NCBI GenBank assembly: GCA_047602755.1
Contig: JBLKOM010000003.1
Span: 62,001-126,000 of the forward strand
Direction: 5' to 3'
Origin: JACJVV01 sp047602755
GTDB lineage: Archaea > Nanobdellota > Nanobdellia > Woesearchaeales > JACJVV01
Length of the DNA: 64,000 nucleotides
In this document: positions 7,808 to 16,835 of the stretch, one piece after another
Position numbering within the stretch: position 1 is the stretch's first letter
Layout of the letters: each line of letters begins with the position of its first letter
Notes under the pieces: model-generated
What the model saw: only the letters and a program-made list of their open reading frames with translations
Told to the model about the DNA's origin: nothing
Databases searched by the model: none
Translations under genes and position numbers: made by a program

Positions 7808-8200
7808 TTATTCTTTCTTCAATAAGCATAGTATTTCATTCAATTTATCATTAATTTCTTTTAAATCACTACTTGAATTATTAGAACTTCTTTGATTTCT
7901 TGAATCTCTAGAACGATTATTAGGTTTAGACTCAAAGCATTCACTGCAATATACAGGTTTTCCTTCAGTAGGTTTAAATGGGACTTCACATGATTTACCA
8001 CATTCATCACATTTAACTTTGACCATGGGCTTTTGTTCGCGATCTCTGCTTCCTAATTTACTTCCACGATTTGATTCACGTCTTCTTGGAGCTCTGTCTG
8101 CATATTTTTTAGCACTAGAGGTACCTCTTGAATTAGGTCTACCTCTATCTTCGCGGCTCCTTTTTGGGCCATTAAATTTTTTCTGTCTACTGAATCCCAT
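7808..8200 (-). CDS. basic zinc-ribbon protein with Arg/Ser/Gly-rich tail
   Basis: The first 60 residues of this 130-residue protein are rich in Arg, Gly and Ser and look disordered and nucleic-acid binding. Then comes CDEC (64-67), PFKPTEGKPVYC and SECF (C85 and C88), a CxxC-x17-CxxC zinc ribbon of a type common in DPANN archaea and candidate-phylum bacteria. A second Ser/Asn/Arg stretch and a short C-terminal helix (LKEINDKLNEILCLLKKE) close the protein. An RNA- or ribosome-associated role is inferred from composition only. Confidence 0.7.
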   Translation of the reverse strand: MGFSRQKKFNGPKRSREDRGRPNSRGTSSAKKYADRAPRRRESNRGSKLGSRDREQKPMVKVKCDECGKSCEVPFKPTEGKPVYCSECFESKPNNRSRDSRNQRSSNNSSSDLKEINDKLNEILCLLKKE

Positions 8201-8303
8201 AATTAGAATAAGCTACTGGAGTATATAAATCTATGCTATTTAAATAATTTAAATAAAAACATTTATATATCACAGTAATATATTATATATCATGGTGATA
8301 TAA

Positions 8304-8471
8304 ATTACAAAAATACAAATTGATTTGAATGAAGAACAAGATAAAATTGTTGAATTATTTAAATTAATGAACAAGCATCATACAAAACAAGATGCTATAA
8401 AAGCAATGATTGAATTCTTTGATGCTGAGATAAAGCCTAAAAAAATAAAGAAAAATGAATATTTCAAATAG
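8304..8471 (+). CDS. ribbon-helix-helix-like protein with non-standard start
   Basis: This open frame encodes 55 residues: an N-terminal strand KIQIDL, then helices EEQDKIVELFKLM and KQDAIKAMIEFF, a ribbon-helix-helix layout. There is no ATG at its head. Upstream in the same frame lie ATG (8292), GTG and ATA, but a TAA at 8301-8303 separates them from the coding part. Translation must therefore start at ATT (8304) or TTG (8325), or the TAA is an error or mutation. The frame ends at 8471, overlapping the pilin-like gene (8455) by 17 bases, so the two are probably coupled. As a small DNA-binding-type protein heading the toxin-like operon it may regulate it (inference). Confidence 0.6.
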   Translation: MTKIQIDLNEEQDKIVELFKLMNKHHTKQDAIKAMIEFFDAEIKPKKIKKNEYFK

Positions 8472-9015
8472 AAATAATAAAAAAGGCCAATTAGCAATCT
8501 ATTTGATTGTTGGATTAATTATAGTATTACTAGCTATAACTAGTATTGTATTTTTTATAACTAACATTAATACAAATGTAGGACTTTCTATTTCAAATAA
8601 TCCTCTTGCATTTCAGATTGACTATTGTGTAAGGAAATATATTGAACCATCAATTAATCTACTTGCTAATAATGGAGGATATATTTATGGATACAATCAA
8701 ATAATGAAAACAGAAAATATGCAAGTAGCATATCATATTAAAAACTGGACTGATCAATCTGCTCCGCTTGAATTTATGGAAAGAGAATTAAGACAAGTTG
8801 TAGAAGATACAATACTTGAATGCTTATATGAGTTAAGGCAAGAAATACAAGAAGAAATAACAATCGGTGAACCTTTAGCAGATGTGAAAATTTCTAGAAA
8901 CAATGTTGCTGTAACATTGAACATGGACGTAGCTGTTAAATACCAAGATCAGACTGAAATATTTTCAGATTATATAATTAATATTGATTCAAAATTAAGT
9001 GAATTAATTAATTAA
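8455..9015 (+). CDS. pilin-like membrane-anchored protein, N-terminal part of a frameshifted gene
   Basis: The 186 residues begin with a short Asn/Lys-rich stretch, then KKGQLAIYLIVGLIIVLL, the type IV pilin-like start common to DPANN surface proteins (compare the 977-residue protein at 45996-48929). A soluble, mostly alpha/beta domain follows. The frame ends at TAA within an AATT repeat tract (9002-9016). Removing one 4-base unit joins it without a stop to the next frame, giving one gene of 331 codons from 8455 to 9454. The surface partner protein at 45996 likewise continues past this point, which supports the joined form. It is translationally coupled to the upstream ribbon-helix-helix protein. 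Confidence 0.75.
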   Translation: MNISNRNNKKGQLAIYLIVGLIIVLLAITSIVFFITNINTNVGLSISNNPLAFQIDYCVRKYIEPSINLLANNGGYIYGYNQIMKTENMQVAYHIKNWTDQSAPLEFMERELRQVVEDTILECLYELRQEIQEEITIGEPLADVKISRNNVAVTLNMDVAVKYQDQTEIFSDYIINIDSKLSELIN

Positions 9016-9016
9016 T
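9002..9016 (+). repeat. tetranucleotide AATT tract at the frameshift point
   Basis: The 15 bases AATTAATTAATTAAT have period four. The upstream frame stops here, and the downstream frame (open from 9008) takes over one register later. Loss of one unit restores a continuous frame, so the tract could act as an on/off slippage site. Confidence 0.6.
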
Positions 9017-9076
9017 ATAAAAAATAAAGTAATAAAAAATATTATTAGAGATCAAGAAATAAATATTAATAATTTG

Positions 9077-9454
9077 ATGAAACATGATGCAGAAATAAAT
9101 ATATTACCTTATGATTTAGAAAACATAGTTATAGGTATAACAATAAATGAAGAACCTAATAAATTCTTAACATTTAATTTTGCTGTAGAAACAGATAAAG
9201 TAGAAATGGAATCACCATTAGTTGGGATTATACCTAATATGGTTGCATATATTGGTGAAGAGTTTTATTATGAATTACCAGTATTTTCGACTAATAATTT
9301 AGAATATTCAGTAGATACTATTTTATTTGATATAAAAGATAATGCTATAAAATTTACTCCCTTATACATTCAACAAGGAGAATATGACATAACCGTCACA
9401 ATAAAAAAAGGTTATAAAACAATTAAAAGAGAATTTAAATTAATAATAGAATAA
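9077..9454 (+). CDS. C-terminal part of the pilin-like protein, out of frame
   Basis: An ATG at 9077 gives 125 residues of beta-rich sequence ending EFKLIIE, but the frame is open further upstream to 9008 and the extra residues (NIKNKVIKNIIRDQEIN and so on) look like genuine coding sequence continuing the previous gene. I therefore read it as the second half of the gene that starts at 8455. Its stop TAA shares one base with the ATG of the giant protein (TAATG), so the pilin-like and giant genes are coupled. No family is recognised for the beta domain. Confidence 0.6.
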   Translation: MKHDAEINILPYDLENIVIGITINEEPNKFLTFNFAVETDKVEMESPLVGIIPNMVAYIGEEFYYELPVFSTNNLEYSVDTILFDIKDNAIKFTPLYIQQGEYDITVTIKKGYKTIKREFKLIIE

Positions 9455-12400
9455 TGAGCAAGAAAATACTAACATTAGGAATTTTATTATTAGTAATTTG
9501 TATAGCGATAGCACAAGGAGATAATAATCAAGAGGGGCAGTATGTAACTACTGAAACAAGTTCATCGATACCAACAGAAGGTGAGATAACACCTCAACTA
9601 TGGGATGCATACCAAGGTGAGAAAACATCAGAGATGTTTGAAAGATTAACAGAAAAAACACCTGATAGATTTAGACAATTACAAAATTCTCAGCAAAGAA
9701 TATTTATGAGTTCACCAGAAAGAATTGAATTATATCCTGATATATCACATACGTTTTATGAGCAACCTGAAAATGTAGGGCATAACCAACAAACAGATAT
9801 AAAATATTTTACAATCACTGGAAATTTGCAAACTAATCCGGAAAGTGGTAATGTTTTTCTTAACAATCAATTTAATACGAATAATGTGATTTTTGAAATC
9901 ATCCCAGGTATTATTTATGGAAATAATAATTTGTGCCATGAAGATAATCCTTGTTTTGAATCATTTCGAATAAAACCAGGAACTTCAAGAGTATGGTATG
10001 ATGTAGATTCTAATAAATTTTGTTTTGATCCAACTATGTGTATTGAAGTAGATGGAACAATACAAATGCAAAATAATGAATTAATACTTCCAGAAGGAAG
10101 CATGGTTGAATCTACAACTGGAACATTTAGAACATTAGAAGATGGGACAATTATTGAGCTAGATGAGAATAATAATATTATAAGAATAATAGGTAATTCT
10201 GAGGGTGAAATAAGAACATCATTAGGACAAATTATTGAATATATAAATAACGATGGTGAGTTGGTATTCAGTAACGAAATAATGATTATGAGCGAAGATG
10301 CAATATTATCATTAAATGATGTAATGATTGAAGGACAGTTTATGATTATACTTAATGAAGGAATTATTGGTTCTGTTGAAATTTCAGGAAGAGGTGGGTT
10401 TAAAGATAAAAATGGAGAAATATCGGTTGCTGATGATGGACTTGTAAGAATTATTTTTGATGAAGAGCAAAATTGGAAAGAAGTTAATGCAGAAAGAGTA
10501 AAATTAGAATACAATAATCAAGAGATATATGGTGATTTTAAGATAGAATTAAATGATAGAGATATTTCACAAATAGAATTAAAAACTGCAGAAACAACAT
10601 ATCATGATAAAACAAATAATATAAAATTTAATAACATTGCAGGAAATGGAATAATAAGATTTCAAGATGAATTAAATGACAATATTAACAGCAATGAATT
10701 AGTTATAACAAGAGATGGAAGTATAGCTTCATATGGAAAATGGTTTATTGAAACACCAGATTCAACTGTTGTTGCATTAAAAGAATCTACTAAAGTTACA
10801 ATAAGTTCTAATAACGAAGAACAAATAATTAATGTTGAATCAACTGAGAATGGAGATATTGCAAGAATTGCAAAAAAAGTAATAATTGGTGATTTAAGAG
10901 AAGCAGATGGATTTATAAGTGGAGAAACAGAAGTAATTTATACAATTAATAGGCAAGGAAATAATAATTATCAAGCAATACCAGACATGTATAGTTTACA
11001 AGAAATTGCCGGATTAGAAAGTGACCCAAGAATATTTACATTAATCAATAAAAATTTAATCATTAATACTCCAGATAATAATTTCTATTTAGGTATCACA
11101 TCAGATATTTCTCAAAGATACGAAAATGATGGTAATCAAATAAATATTATTGGGCCAAGAACTGTACATAGATTACTTGGAAATGATATAGATACCATTA
11201 AAGAAATTGTAGAAACTACTGCAATTGAAGAAAGTATTGAAATTCAGATTGAAGCAATAAATAAAATATTTGAGCTTGATAGACCAAGACAAATTGCAAT
11301 ATCAAATGAAGATAGAATAATACAATTTTATCAGACAGCAGAAAAAATAAGAGAAATGCAAGAATTTATTGAACAACTACAAATAGATGATATTAAATAT
11401 GATACATTAATGGCTTCATTTATTACTTTAAACTTAGATAATATACCAATACCATTTGTAAGACAACAAACATTAGATGCTACAAGCCCACAGTGGTTTG
11501 ATACAGATAGATCCTTATCAAGTCAGCGTCACATGCAACATATTAACACAGATGTTATAACAGATTATGCCATTGCATTAGATGAATATGAGAAATTTAT
11601 TCAAGATAATTTTAGAATAATAGAAGACATTTTTGATAGAAATAGTATGATATTTAGTGAGAATAATGCTTATAGTGTCTTATCTGAGTTATCAAAAGAT
11701 TTAGCTATATATCAAGATGAATCTAGAAAAGAAATATTTGAAAATCTTTTATATGCAAGAATAAATTATGAATCCTCAAAAGGAGAAGAAAGAGATAATT
11801 CTGCAATTTTATCAAGTTATAAAGGATTATTTATGCTTTCAAGTTCAGAATTAGAATATGAACAAGATGAAGGATATAGTGTATCATGGTCATCAGATAA
11901 CATCCTAGATTCTGAAAGTATTATACATGGTATGAATATTGCAAATCTATATGTAGAAAATGAAGATGTTGGTAGTGCAATGGCTTTATTAGAAATGCTT
12001 ATGAGAAATGCAGCTAATAATAAAGATATACCTGATGAAGTAATAATGGGTTTATATGATATACGAAGAAATACTGCAAATAATGGATTTAATACTATTA
12101 ATGCAAATTTATTTGTAGAAGATCAGTTAATTTATGAACGTTTAATTGAACCAAGAAAAGGTGCAATTGATAGAATTAGAGAAATGGATTCGGATGACCC
12201 ATTATATTCACTTGGTATACTATTTCAAGGTGGATATATTAAAGATATAATTGATGTTGCTGGAGGATTTGATGAAGTTAAAGGTGTTGCAACAGATATG
12301 CACCAAGAGAATGCAATATTAACGAAAGGAAATTATGTAATACAACAATTATATGGACAAGGAATTAGTCCTCAAAGATTGCATGAATTATTATCTGAAG

Positions 12401-14424
12401 ATGTACATCATGAAAATGTCTTAGAATTAACATATTCATTATATGGTGGAGTTAGATTAGATGAATCAAATATACCAGAAACTATACAAGCACAAATTAC
12501 TTCATTATCTGATGAACAACTTCGTGTTTATGATTTTCTAACAGAAGGATTAGAATATGCAAAAATAGCATATGCATCATCTTTCAATCAAGATTATCAA
12601 AGATTAATAGGATATCAACCAAATGATTTAAATTATAATAATTTAGCCTCAAATAAATTAACAGCTAATCAACAATTTGTTAGAATTGAAACTCTTGCTA
12701 GATTAGCAGAATATGATTTTAATTTAGCACAAAGAATTGGAAGTTATATGGATGAAGGACTTAGTCCAGGTTCAGTAGCAATAACAGTAACAACAGGAGC
12801 AGCATTTGGTAACTTACCTGTCTGGGGTTCACTGGCAAATGCTAAAATTGGGACAATTGTAAATATTGCTGGTAGACCAATAAGTGGAACATATATAGGT
12901 GGCGCAATTGGACTTATTGAGATGATAGGTGTAGATGCAATAGCAGGGACAATTATGGATACTGCTAATCTTGATATGACTTCTGGCTCAACAGTCTTAG
13001 CAACAACATTAGCTACAACTATTGGATTAAGTAGTACTAGAATAATAAGAGATGCTATAACAAGTACAACAGCAAGAACTTCTTCGTTAGCATTAGATGA
13101 TATTGCAACAATTCTTGCAAAAAATGTTGATGGGTCTACTACTACAGCAAGATCAATTTCTGATATACAAGATAGTATAACACAAGTATTAAGACAATTA
13201 AATCCTGATCAAATTGATTCAAATACAATTACTTTAGCACTAAGAAATGCAGGACATAATATTGATTCAATAGGTATTGAAAGAGCTTTACAAGAGATTA
13301 ACTTTAACAGTCTTGCTAGAAATATACCTGATAAAGATTTAACAGCAAATGGACTTAGAAGAAATACAGATGGAACATTAGAGACAATAGTTGATGGAAG
13401 AAGAATTTCAAGTACAGAAGAATTGCATGAACAAGTAATAAGAATGGAAAGAAATAACTATTTAACCAGAAAAAATAATATGCATTCTGAAGGATTATAT
13501 TCTAATCAAAACATAAGATCTAGTTATAATGGAAAAGCAAATTATAGAGTTTCAGATGTTCCTGATGTTAATATTATTGGTGAAGATGCATATTGGGATT
13601 GGTGGAAAAGACAAGTAACTATTGAAACACAAACATATGTTGAACAATTTAGAAATCCTTTAATAGATACTTATTTTAGGCTTGAAGAAATAACTGAAGG
13701 TGTTAAGAATAATTTAATAAGAAGAGGTCTTGCAGACAACAGTGGTGCAATGCTTGATTCTTCAGGAAGAAGAATTGTTGATGGATATGGAAATCCTATT
13801 AAGATTGTTAATGCAAGAAGAGATTCTTCCTTAGGACAAATAATGCTTAAAGAACCATATAAAATAGAAGAAAAAGTTTTTAGAGACCTTATGGAAAGTG
13901 AAAATTTATGGAATATTGGAAAACCAGGTTCTTTCCCAAAAGGAACTACTATAGATGAAGCAAGAAGAATGGTTTTTGAAGCATTACCAAGACAAGATTT
14001 TGCTTTAAGAGATATTGCAGGAACAAGAATTATAGTATCATCAATTGACGAGCAAAGAACCATAGCAAAACTTATAGATGATAATTATGGTGGAAGAGTA
14101 ATCAAAACAAAAGATTTCCTTCAAAATCCAAGGGATAAACGATATTATGCAATTCATAAAATAATAGTAGTAGATGATTATCCTGTTGAAATCCAAATTC
14201 GAACTAAACTACAAACAAAATGGGCAGATTGGGAACATTATACAGTATATAAAGGAAGTCATAAAAAAAATGATGTAGTCTTAGAATATACAAGACAAAT
14301 TGCAGAAGCGATTAATAATTTCGAACAAGGATTATGTCCTCATCCATGCAGATTACCATCTGTTCCATTTGAACTAAGGGGTACGCAATATGATATTTGG
14401 GGAGATGTATTAACAGCTTATTAA
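9454..14424 (+). CDS. giant exported protein with C-terminal RelA/SpoT alarmone synthetase domain (candidate polymorphic toxin)
   Basis: The 1656-residue protein opens with a signal peptide (about 1-21, hydrophobic LGILLLVICIAIA). Residues about 60-500 are repetitive beta strands resembling a beta-solenoid. A long helical region follows (about 540-1100), then a Gly/Ala-rich hydrophobic segment (about 1105-1200) that could cross a membrane. The C terminus (about 1440-1640) is a RelA/SpoT synthetase fold: R1455/R1456 with K1466 in an ATP-site-like strand, DIAGTRIIV (1520-1528), an NP...YYAIH G-loop analogue (Y1564/Y1565, H1568), EIQIRT (E1579, Q1581) and WADWEH (1590-1595). RSH synthetases make (p)ppGpp or (p)ppApp from ATP and GDP, GTP or adenine nucleotides. 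An exported one recalls the Tas1 effector, so a toxin tip is inferred. A SpoT-like HD hydrolase gene lies just downstream. Confidence 0.8.
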   Translation: MSKKILTLGILLLVICIAIAQGDNNQEGQYVTTETSSSIPTEGEITPQLWDAYQGEKTSEMFERLTEKTPDRFRQLQNSQQRIFMSSPERIELYPDISHTFYEQPENVGHNQQTDIKYFTITGNLQTNPESGNVFLNNQFNTNNVIFEIIPGIIYGNNNLCHEDNPCFESFRIKPGTSRVWYDVDSNKFCFDPTMCIEVDGTIQMQNNELILPEGSMVESTTGTFRTLEDGTIIELDENNNIIRIIGNSEGEIRTSLGQIIEYINNDGELVFSNEIMIMSEDAILSLNDVMIEGQFMIILNEGIIGSVEISGRGGFKDKNGEISVADDGLVRIIFDEEQNWKEVNAERVKLEYNNQEIYGDFKIELNDRDISQIELKTAETTYHDKTNNIKFNNIAGNGIIRFQDELNDNINSNELVITRDGSIASYGKWFIETPDSTVVALKESTKVTISSNNEEQIINVESTENGDIARIAKKVIIGDLREADGFISGETEVIYTINRQGNNNYQAIPDMYSLQEIAGLESDPRIFTLINKNLIINTPDNNFYLGITSDISQRYENDGNQINIIGPRTVHRLLGNDIDTIKEIVETTAIEESIEIQIEAINKIFELDRPRQIAISNEDRIIQFYQTAEKIREMQEFIEQLQIDDIKYDTLMASFITLNLDNIPIPFVRQQTLDATSPQWFDTDRSLSSQRHMQHINTDVITDYAIALDEYEKFIQDNFRIIEDIFDRNSMIFSENNAYSVLSELSKDLAIYQDESRKEIFENLLYARINYESSKGEERDNSAILSSYKGLFMLSSSELEYEQDEGYSVSWSSDNILDSESIIHGMNIANLYVENEDVGSAMALLEMLMRNAANNKDIPDEVIMGLYDIRRNTANNGFNTINANLFVEDQLIYERLIEPRKGAIDRIREMDSDDPLYSLGILFQGGYIKDIIDVAGGFDEVKGVATDMHQENAILTKGNYVIQQLYGQGISPQRLHELLSEDVHHENVLELTYSLYGGVRLDESNIPETIQAQITSLSDEQLRVYDFLTEGLEYAKIAYASSFNQDYQRLIGYQPNDLNYNNLASNKLTANQQFVRIETLARLAEYDFNLAQRIGSYMDEGLSPGSVAITVTTGAAFGNLPVWGSLANAKIGTIVNIAGRPISGTYIGGAIGLIEMIGVDAIAGTIMDTANLDMTSGSTVLATTLATTIGLSSTRIIRDAITSTTARTSSLALDDIATILAKNVDGSTTTARSISDIQDSITQVLRQLNPDQIDSNTITLALRNAGHNIDSIGIERALQEINFNSLARNIPDKDLTANGLRRNTDGTLETIVDGRRISSTEELHEQVIRMERNNYLTRKNNMHSEGLYSNQNIRSSYNGKANYRVSDVPDVNIIGEDAYWDWWKRQVTIETQTYVEQFRNPLIDTYFRLEEITEGVKNNLIRRGLADNSGAMLDSSGRRIVDGYGNPIKIVNARRDSSLGQIMLKEPYKIEEKVFRDLMESENLWNIGKPGSFPKGTTIDEARRMVFEALPRQDFALRDIAGTRIIVSSIDEQRTIAKLIDDNYGGRVIKTKDFLQNPRDKRYYAIHKIIVVDDYPVEIQIRTKLQTKWADWEHYTVYKGSHKKNDVVLEYTRQIAEAINNFEQGLCPHPCRLPSVPFELRGTQYDIWGDVLTAY

Positions 14425-14459
14425 TAAATTTTATATATTAGATTAATAAAGTGATTATT

Positions 14460-14774
14460 ATGTTTAATAAAATAAAATATAAGATAATTGGGACTGAATT
14501 AAGAATGAAAGAACGTAATAAGCCTAAACATACGTATATCATATTAACTCTTAAGCCAATAAATAATAGAGAAAATATTATGAATCAACTTGATATTTCT
14601 GTTGATTTAGAGAATCTAAAAAAAATTACAAGAGATAAGAAGGTAAAAGAAATTATTAATTATTTATTAAAATTAGGTGAATCTGATTATAATAATTGGG
14701 AAAGAATATCAGGAGAAATGTTTCAAATTGTTCATAAAGAATTATATCATAAAACTATTTCACTATCTTTTTAA
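14460..14774 (+). CDS. hypothetical protein downstream of the giant toxin-like gene
   Basis: The ATG at 14460 gives a 104-residue soluble, charged protein; a GTG at 14451 would add three residues. It starts 35 bases after the giant gene, on the same strand, where immunity genes of polymorphic toxins usually sit. It has alternating strands and helices (KYKIIGTELRM, HTYIILTLKPI, then helices) and no membrane segment. Its last 20 bases overlap the convergent HD hydrolase gene. No family is recognised. An immunity or chaperone role is inferred from position only; the HD hydrolase is the stronger antidote candidate. Confidence 0.5.
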   Translation: MFNKIKYKIIGTELRMKERNKPKHTYIILTLKPINNRENIMNQLDISVDLENLKKITRDKKVKEIINYLLKLGESDYNNWERISGEMFQIVHKELYHKTISLSF

Positions 14775-15804
14775 TTTTTTCAATTAATTTATTCATTTTT
14801 TTATAATGATAAATAGAATAATTTTTTGCAAGTGGAAGAATATATTTTTCTGTCTTGAAGATATATTCTTTAATTTTTTCATCTGTACATTGTGGAAGTG
14901 TTAAAAGATTGTTTAATCTATCATGAAACTTTATTATTAACAAATCTTTATTTGAATTGCCTAACATATTGAAATAATCTTGATCTCTTAAAGATTTTTT
15001 AATAGAAGTATTATCACCATGATATTCTTCCCATGAATTCTTTGTAAGAACTTTAACCATTTCATATACTTTAGAACCATATTTTTTAATAAACTCAGTA
15101 TCAGATATAGAAGTATCTTCTAGTGAATCATGCAAAAGAGTAGTTGCAATTATTTCTTCTTCAACCATTTTTTTACTTTTTAAAAAATAAGTTATTACAT
15201 CAACAGTAACAGGGAAAATATGCTCATTAATATATCCACTTCCCCCATCTCTTTTTTGATTTTGATGAAGAATCATTACATCATCAATAATTTTCTTAAT
15301 ATAGTCTGTTAAAAGATTATGCTTTAACAAAAAACGAGTTAATGATGCCTTATCTATATTTGGAGCCATATGAACCATTTTTAATCTTAGCAAAACTGAT
15401 TCCTCACTCTTAAGCAATCTATCTTCTTCATTTAATAATTCTTTTAGATTTGGTATTTTTGTGTAAATGCTCCATTTAAGATTTTTAATTATATTATCCT
15501 GTTTTTCTATATTGCTTCTTAAATTGTTTAATATTTTAATATATTGTACTAATAAATTATATATTCCGGAACTATTAGAATTATTAATATTAGATTTATT
15601 TTTAATCTCTGTATCTAACTGTTTAAGTTCGTTCTCCAAACAAAGAATTATATTAGAAACAATAGTATAAATATTATTTATTTTATTTTTTTTTATTAAT
15701 TCATTCCATTCTGAAAAGTTTTTTACTTTTTTCTTAAAATATTTTTTATATAGAATAAATTGATTCCATTCTGTTTTTATTTTATTATTATTTATGAAAA
15801 ACAT
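14755..15804 (-). CDS. SpoT/MESH1-type HD alarmone hydrolase (candidate antidote)
   Basis: The 349-residue protein has an N-terminal helical, coiled-coil-prone region (about 1-140) and a C-terminal hydrolase domain matching the HD half of Rel/SpoT proteins. Visible metal and active-site motifs are HQNQKRDGGSGYINEH (180-195, with H195), LLHDSLEDT (H225, D226; E229-D230), a VYEMVKVLTK helix and IIKFHDRLNN (D295). These enzymes remove pyrophosphate from (p)ppGpp. There is no synthetase domain in it, so it is a stand-alone small alarmone hydrolase with an extra N-terminal module. It is convergent with the giant exported synthetase operon and overlaps the 14460 gene by 20 bases. The natural reading is self-protection against that synthetase (inference). 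It lacks a signal peptide and acts in the cytoplasm. Confidence 0.85.
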   Translation of the reverse strand: MFFINNNKIKTEWNQFILYKKYFKKKVKNFSEWNELIKKNKINNIYTIVSNIILCLENELKQLDTEIKNKSNINNSNSSGIYNLLVQYIKILNNLRSNIEKQDNIIKNLKWSIYTKIPNLKELLNEEDRLLKSEESVLLRLKMVHMAPNIDKASLTRFLLKHNLLTDYIKKIIDDVMILHQNQKRDGGSGYINEHIFPVTVDVITYFLKSKKMVEEEIIATTLLHDSLEDTSISDTEFIKKYGSKVYEMVKVLTKNSWEEYHGDNTSIKKSLRDQDYFNMLGNSNKDLLIIKFHDRLNNLLTLPQCTDEKIKEYIFKTEKYILPLAKNYSIYHYKKMNKLIEKIKKIVK

Positions 15805-15822
15805 AAATTTAAATTTATTTTA

Positions 15823-15834
15823 CTATATATAAAG
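15823..15834 (-). promoter_or_regulatory. TATA box of the HD alarmone hydrolase gene
   Basis: CTTTATATATAG on the minus strand lies about 25 bases before the ATG at 15804, the spacing of a leaderless archaeal promoter. The hydrolase therefore has its own promoter, separate from the toxin-like operon. Confidence 0.5.
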
Positions 15835-15955
15835 TATTTGTTTTAAGTAATGTCATATAATAATTTATGCTTGTATTAAGAATAATTGTTAAAATGTATA
15901 TTATAATATAAATAAAAAATAACATATATCAATTATATATTTTAATTAAGATTAC

Positions 15956-16828
15956 TCATTCCATTTGTTTAAACAAATTCCATATTTGCTTATATGAAAT
16001 AAAGAAAGGCTTTTGTGCAAGAAGTAATTTACTAAATATCTCAAATCTTTTATAATTACTAAGATTGTCAATAATTACAATTTGGGTATCTTTTACATTC
16101 TCTTTTCGCATATCTAATTTACCGTCAACAGAATCAAAATGATAACCTACTCCATCAATTAAAACATGACCTTTTGCACGTGCATAAATTTTTACTATTT
16201 TCATAAACTTTTCATTATTTATATTTCTTGGAGAAGAGAATACTAATGCTGTACTTTTATGCTTATGGCCTTTTTCTGTATGATATATTACATGTTTTTT
16301 TAATTCTGATTTTTTGATTTTACCATTAATAGCAGGAATTACTTTTCCTTTACTGTTTTTTTTTAGAAAACTTTTAGCTTTTTCTAAATCATGCTTATTT
16401 AATAAATCAACCTTGCTTAGGATAATAACGTCACTATTAATTAAATTAAACTTTGAAGCTTTTAATGCTTTTTTTCCATCAACTACTGTTATTATCAAAT
16501 CTATATCAATCTTATTTAATTGAAATGATTCTATAATTGGACCAAGTTCAGCAATACCTGTTGTCTCAATTAAAAATTTTTTTGACTTTACAGCTTTGAT
16601 TGTATCTATTAATTCATTACTTTTTGTACAGCATACACAACCTGAACATACCGATTTTACTTTAAATCCATCAATTTTTAGTCTGCATAAATCCATATTA
16701 ACAGAAGCAAGATCATTTATGATAAGAGAAGTTGATTTTTTATCATAAAAATTAATTATATTCTTTAATAAAGTTGTTTTCCCGCTTCCTAATGTTCCAG
16801 TTATTATTGTAACTCCCATTTTTATCAA
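15956..16828 (-). CDS. G3E-family GTPase, CobW/COG0523-like metallochaperone
   Basis: The 290-residue GTPase has Walker A GTLGSGKTT (11-19), the metal-binding CSGCVCC (61-67, the CxCC hallmark of COG0523), ETTGIAELGP as switch region, and SKVDLL as the base-recognition motif (SKxD rather than NKxD, as in this family). COG0523 proteins deliver zinc, cobalt, nickel or other metals to target enzymes. The start may be M4, which begins the first beta strand. It follows a small membrane protein with a CPTC pair by 7 bases on the same strand; the two are probably co-transcribed. The metal is not known. Confidence 0.85.
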   Translation of the reverse strand: MIKMGVTIITGTLGSGKTTLLKNIINFYDKKSTSLIINDLASVNMDLCRLKIDGFKVKSVCSGCVCCTKSNELIDTIKAVKSKKFLIETTGIAELGPIIESFQLNKIDIDLIITVVDGKKALKASKFNLINSDVIILSKVDLLNKHDLEKAKSFLKKNSKGKVIPAINGKIKKSELKKHVIYHTEKGHKHKSTALVFSSPRNINNEKFMKIVKIYARAKGHVLIDGVGYHFDSVDGKLDMRKENVKDTQIVIIDNLSNYKRFEIFSKLLLAQKPFFISYKQIWNLFKQME

Positions 16829-16835
16829 TACCTAA

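Noticed and set aside
9745..14063. Minus-strand frames inside the giant exported protein gene
   Set aside because: They are antisense to a continuous 1656-codon frame with a signal peptide and a recognisable C-terminal domain.
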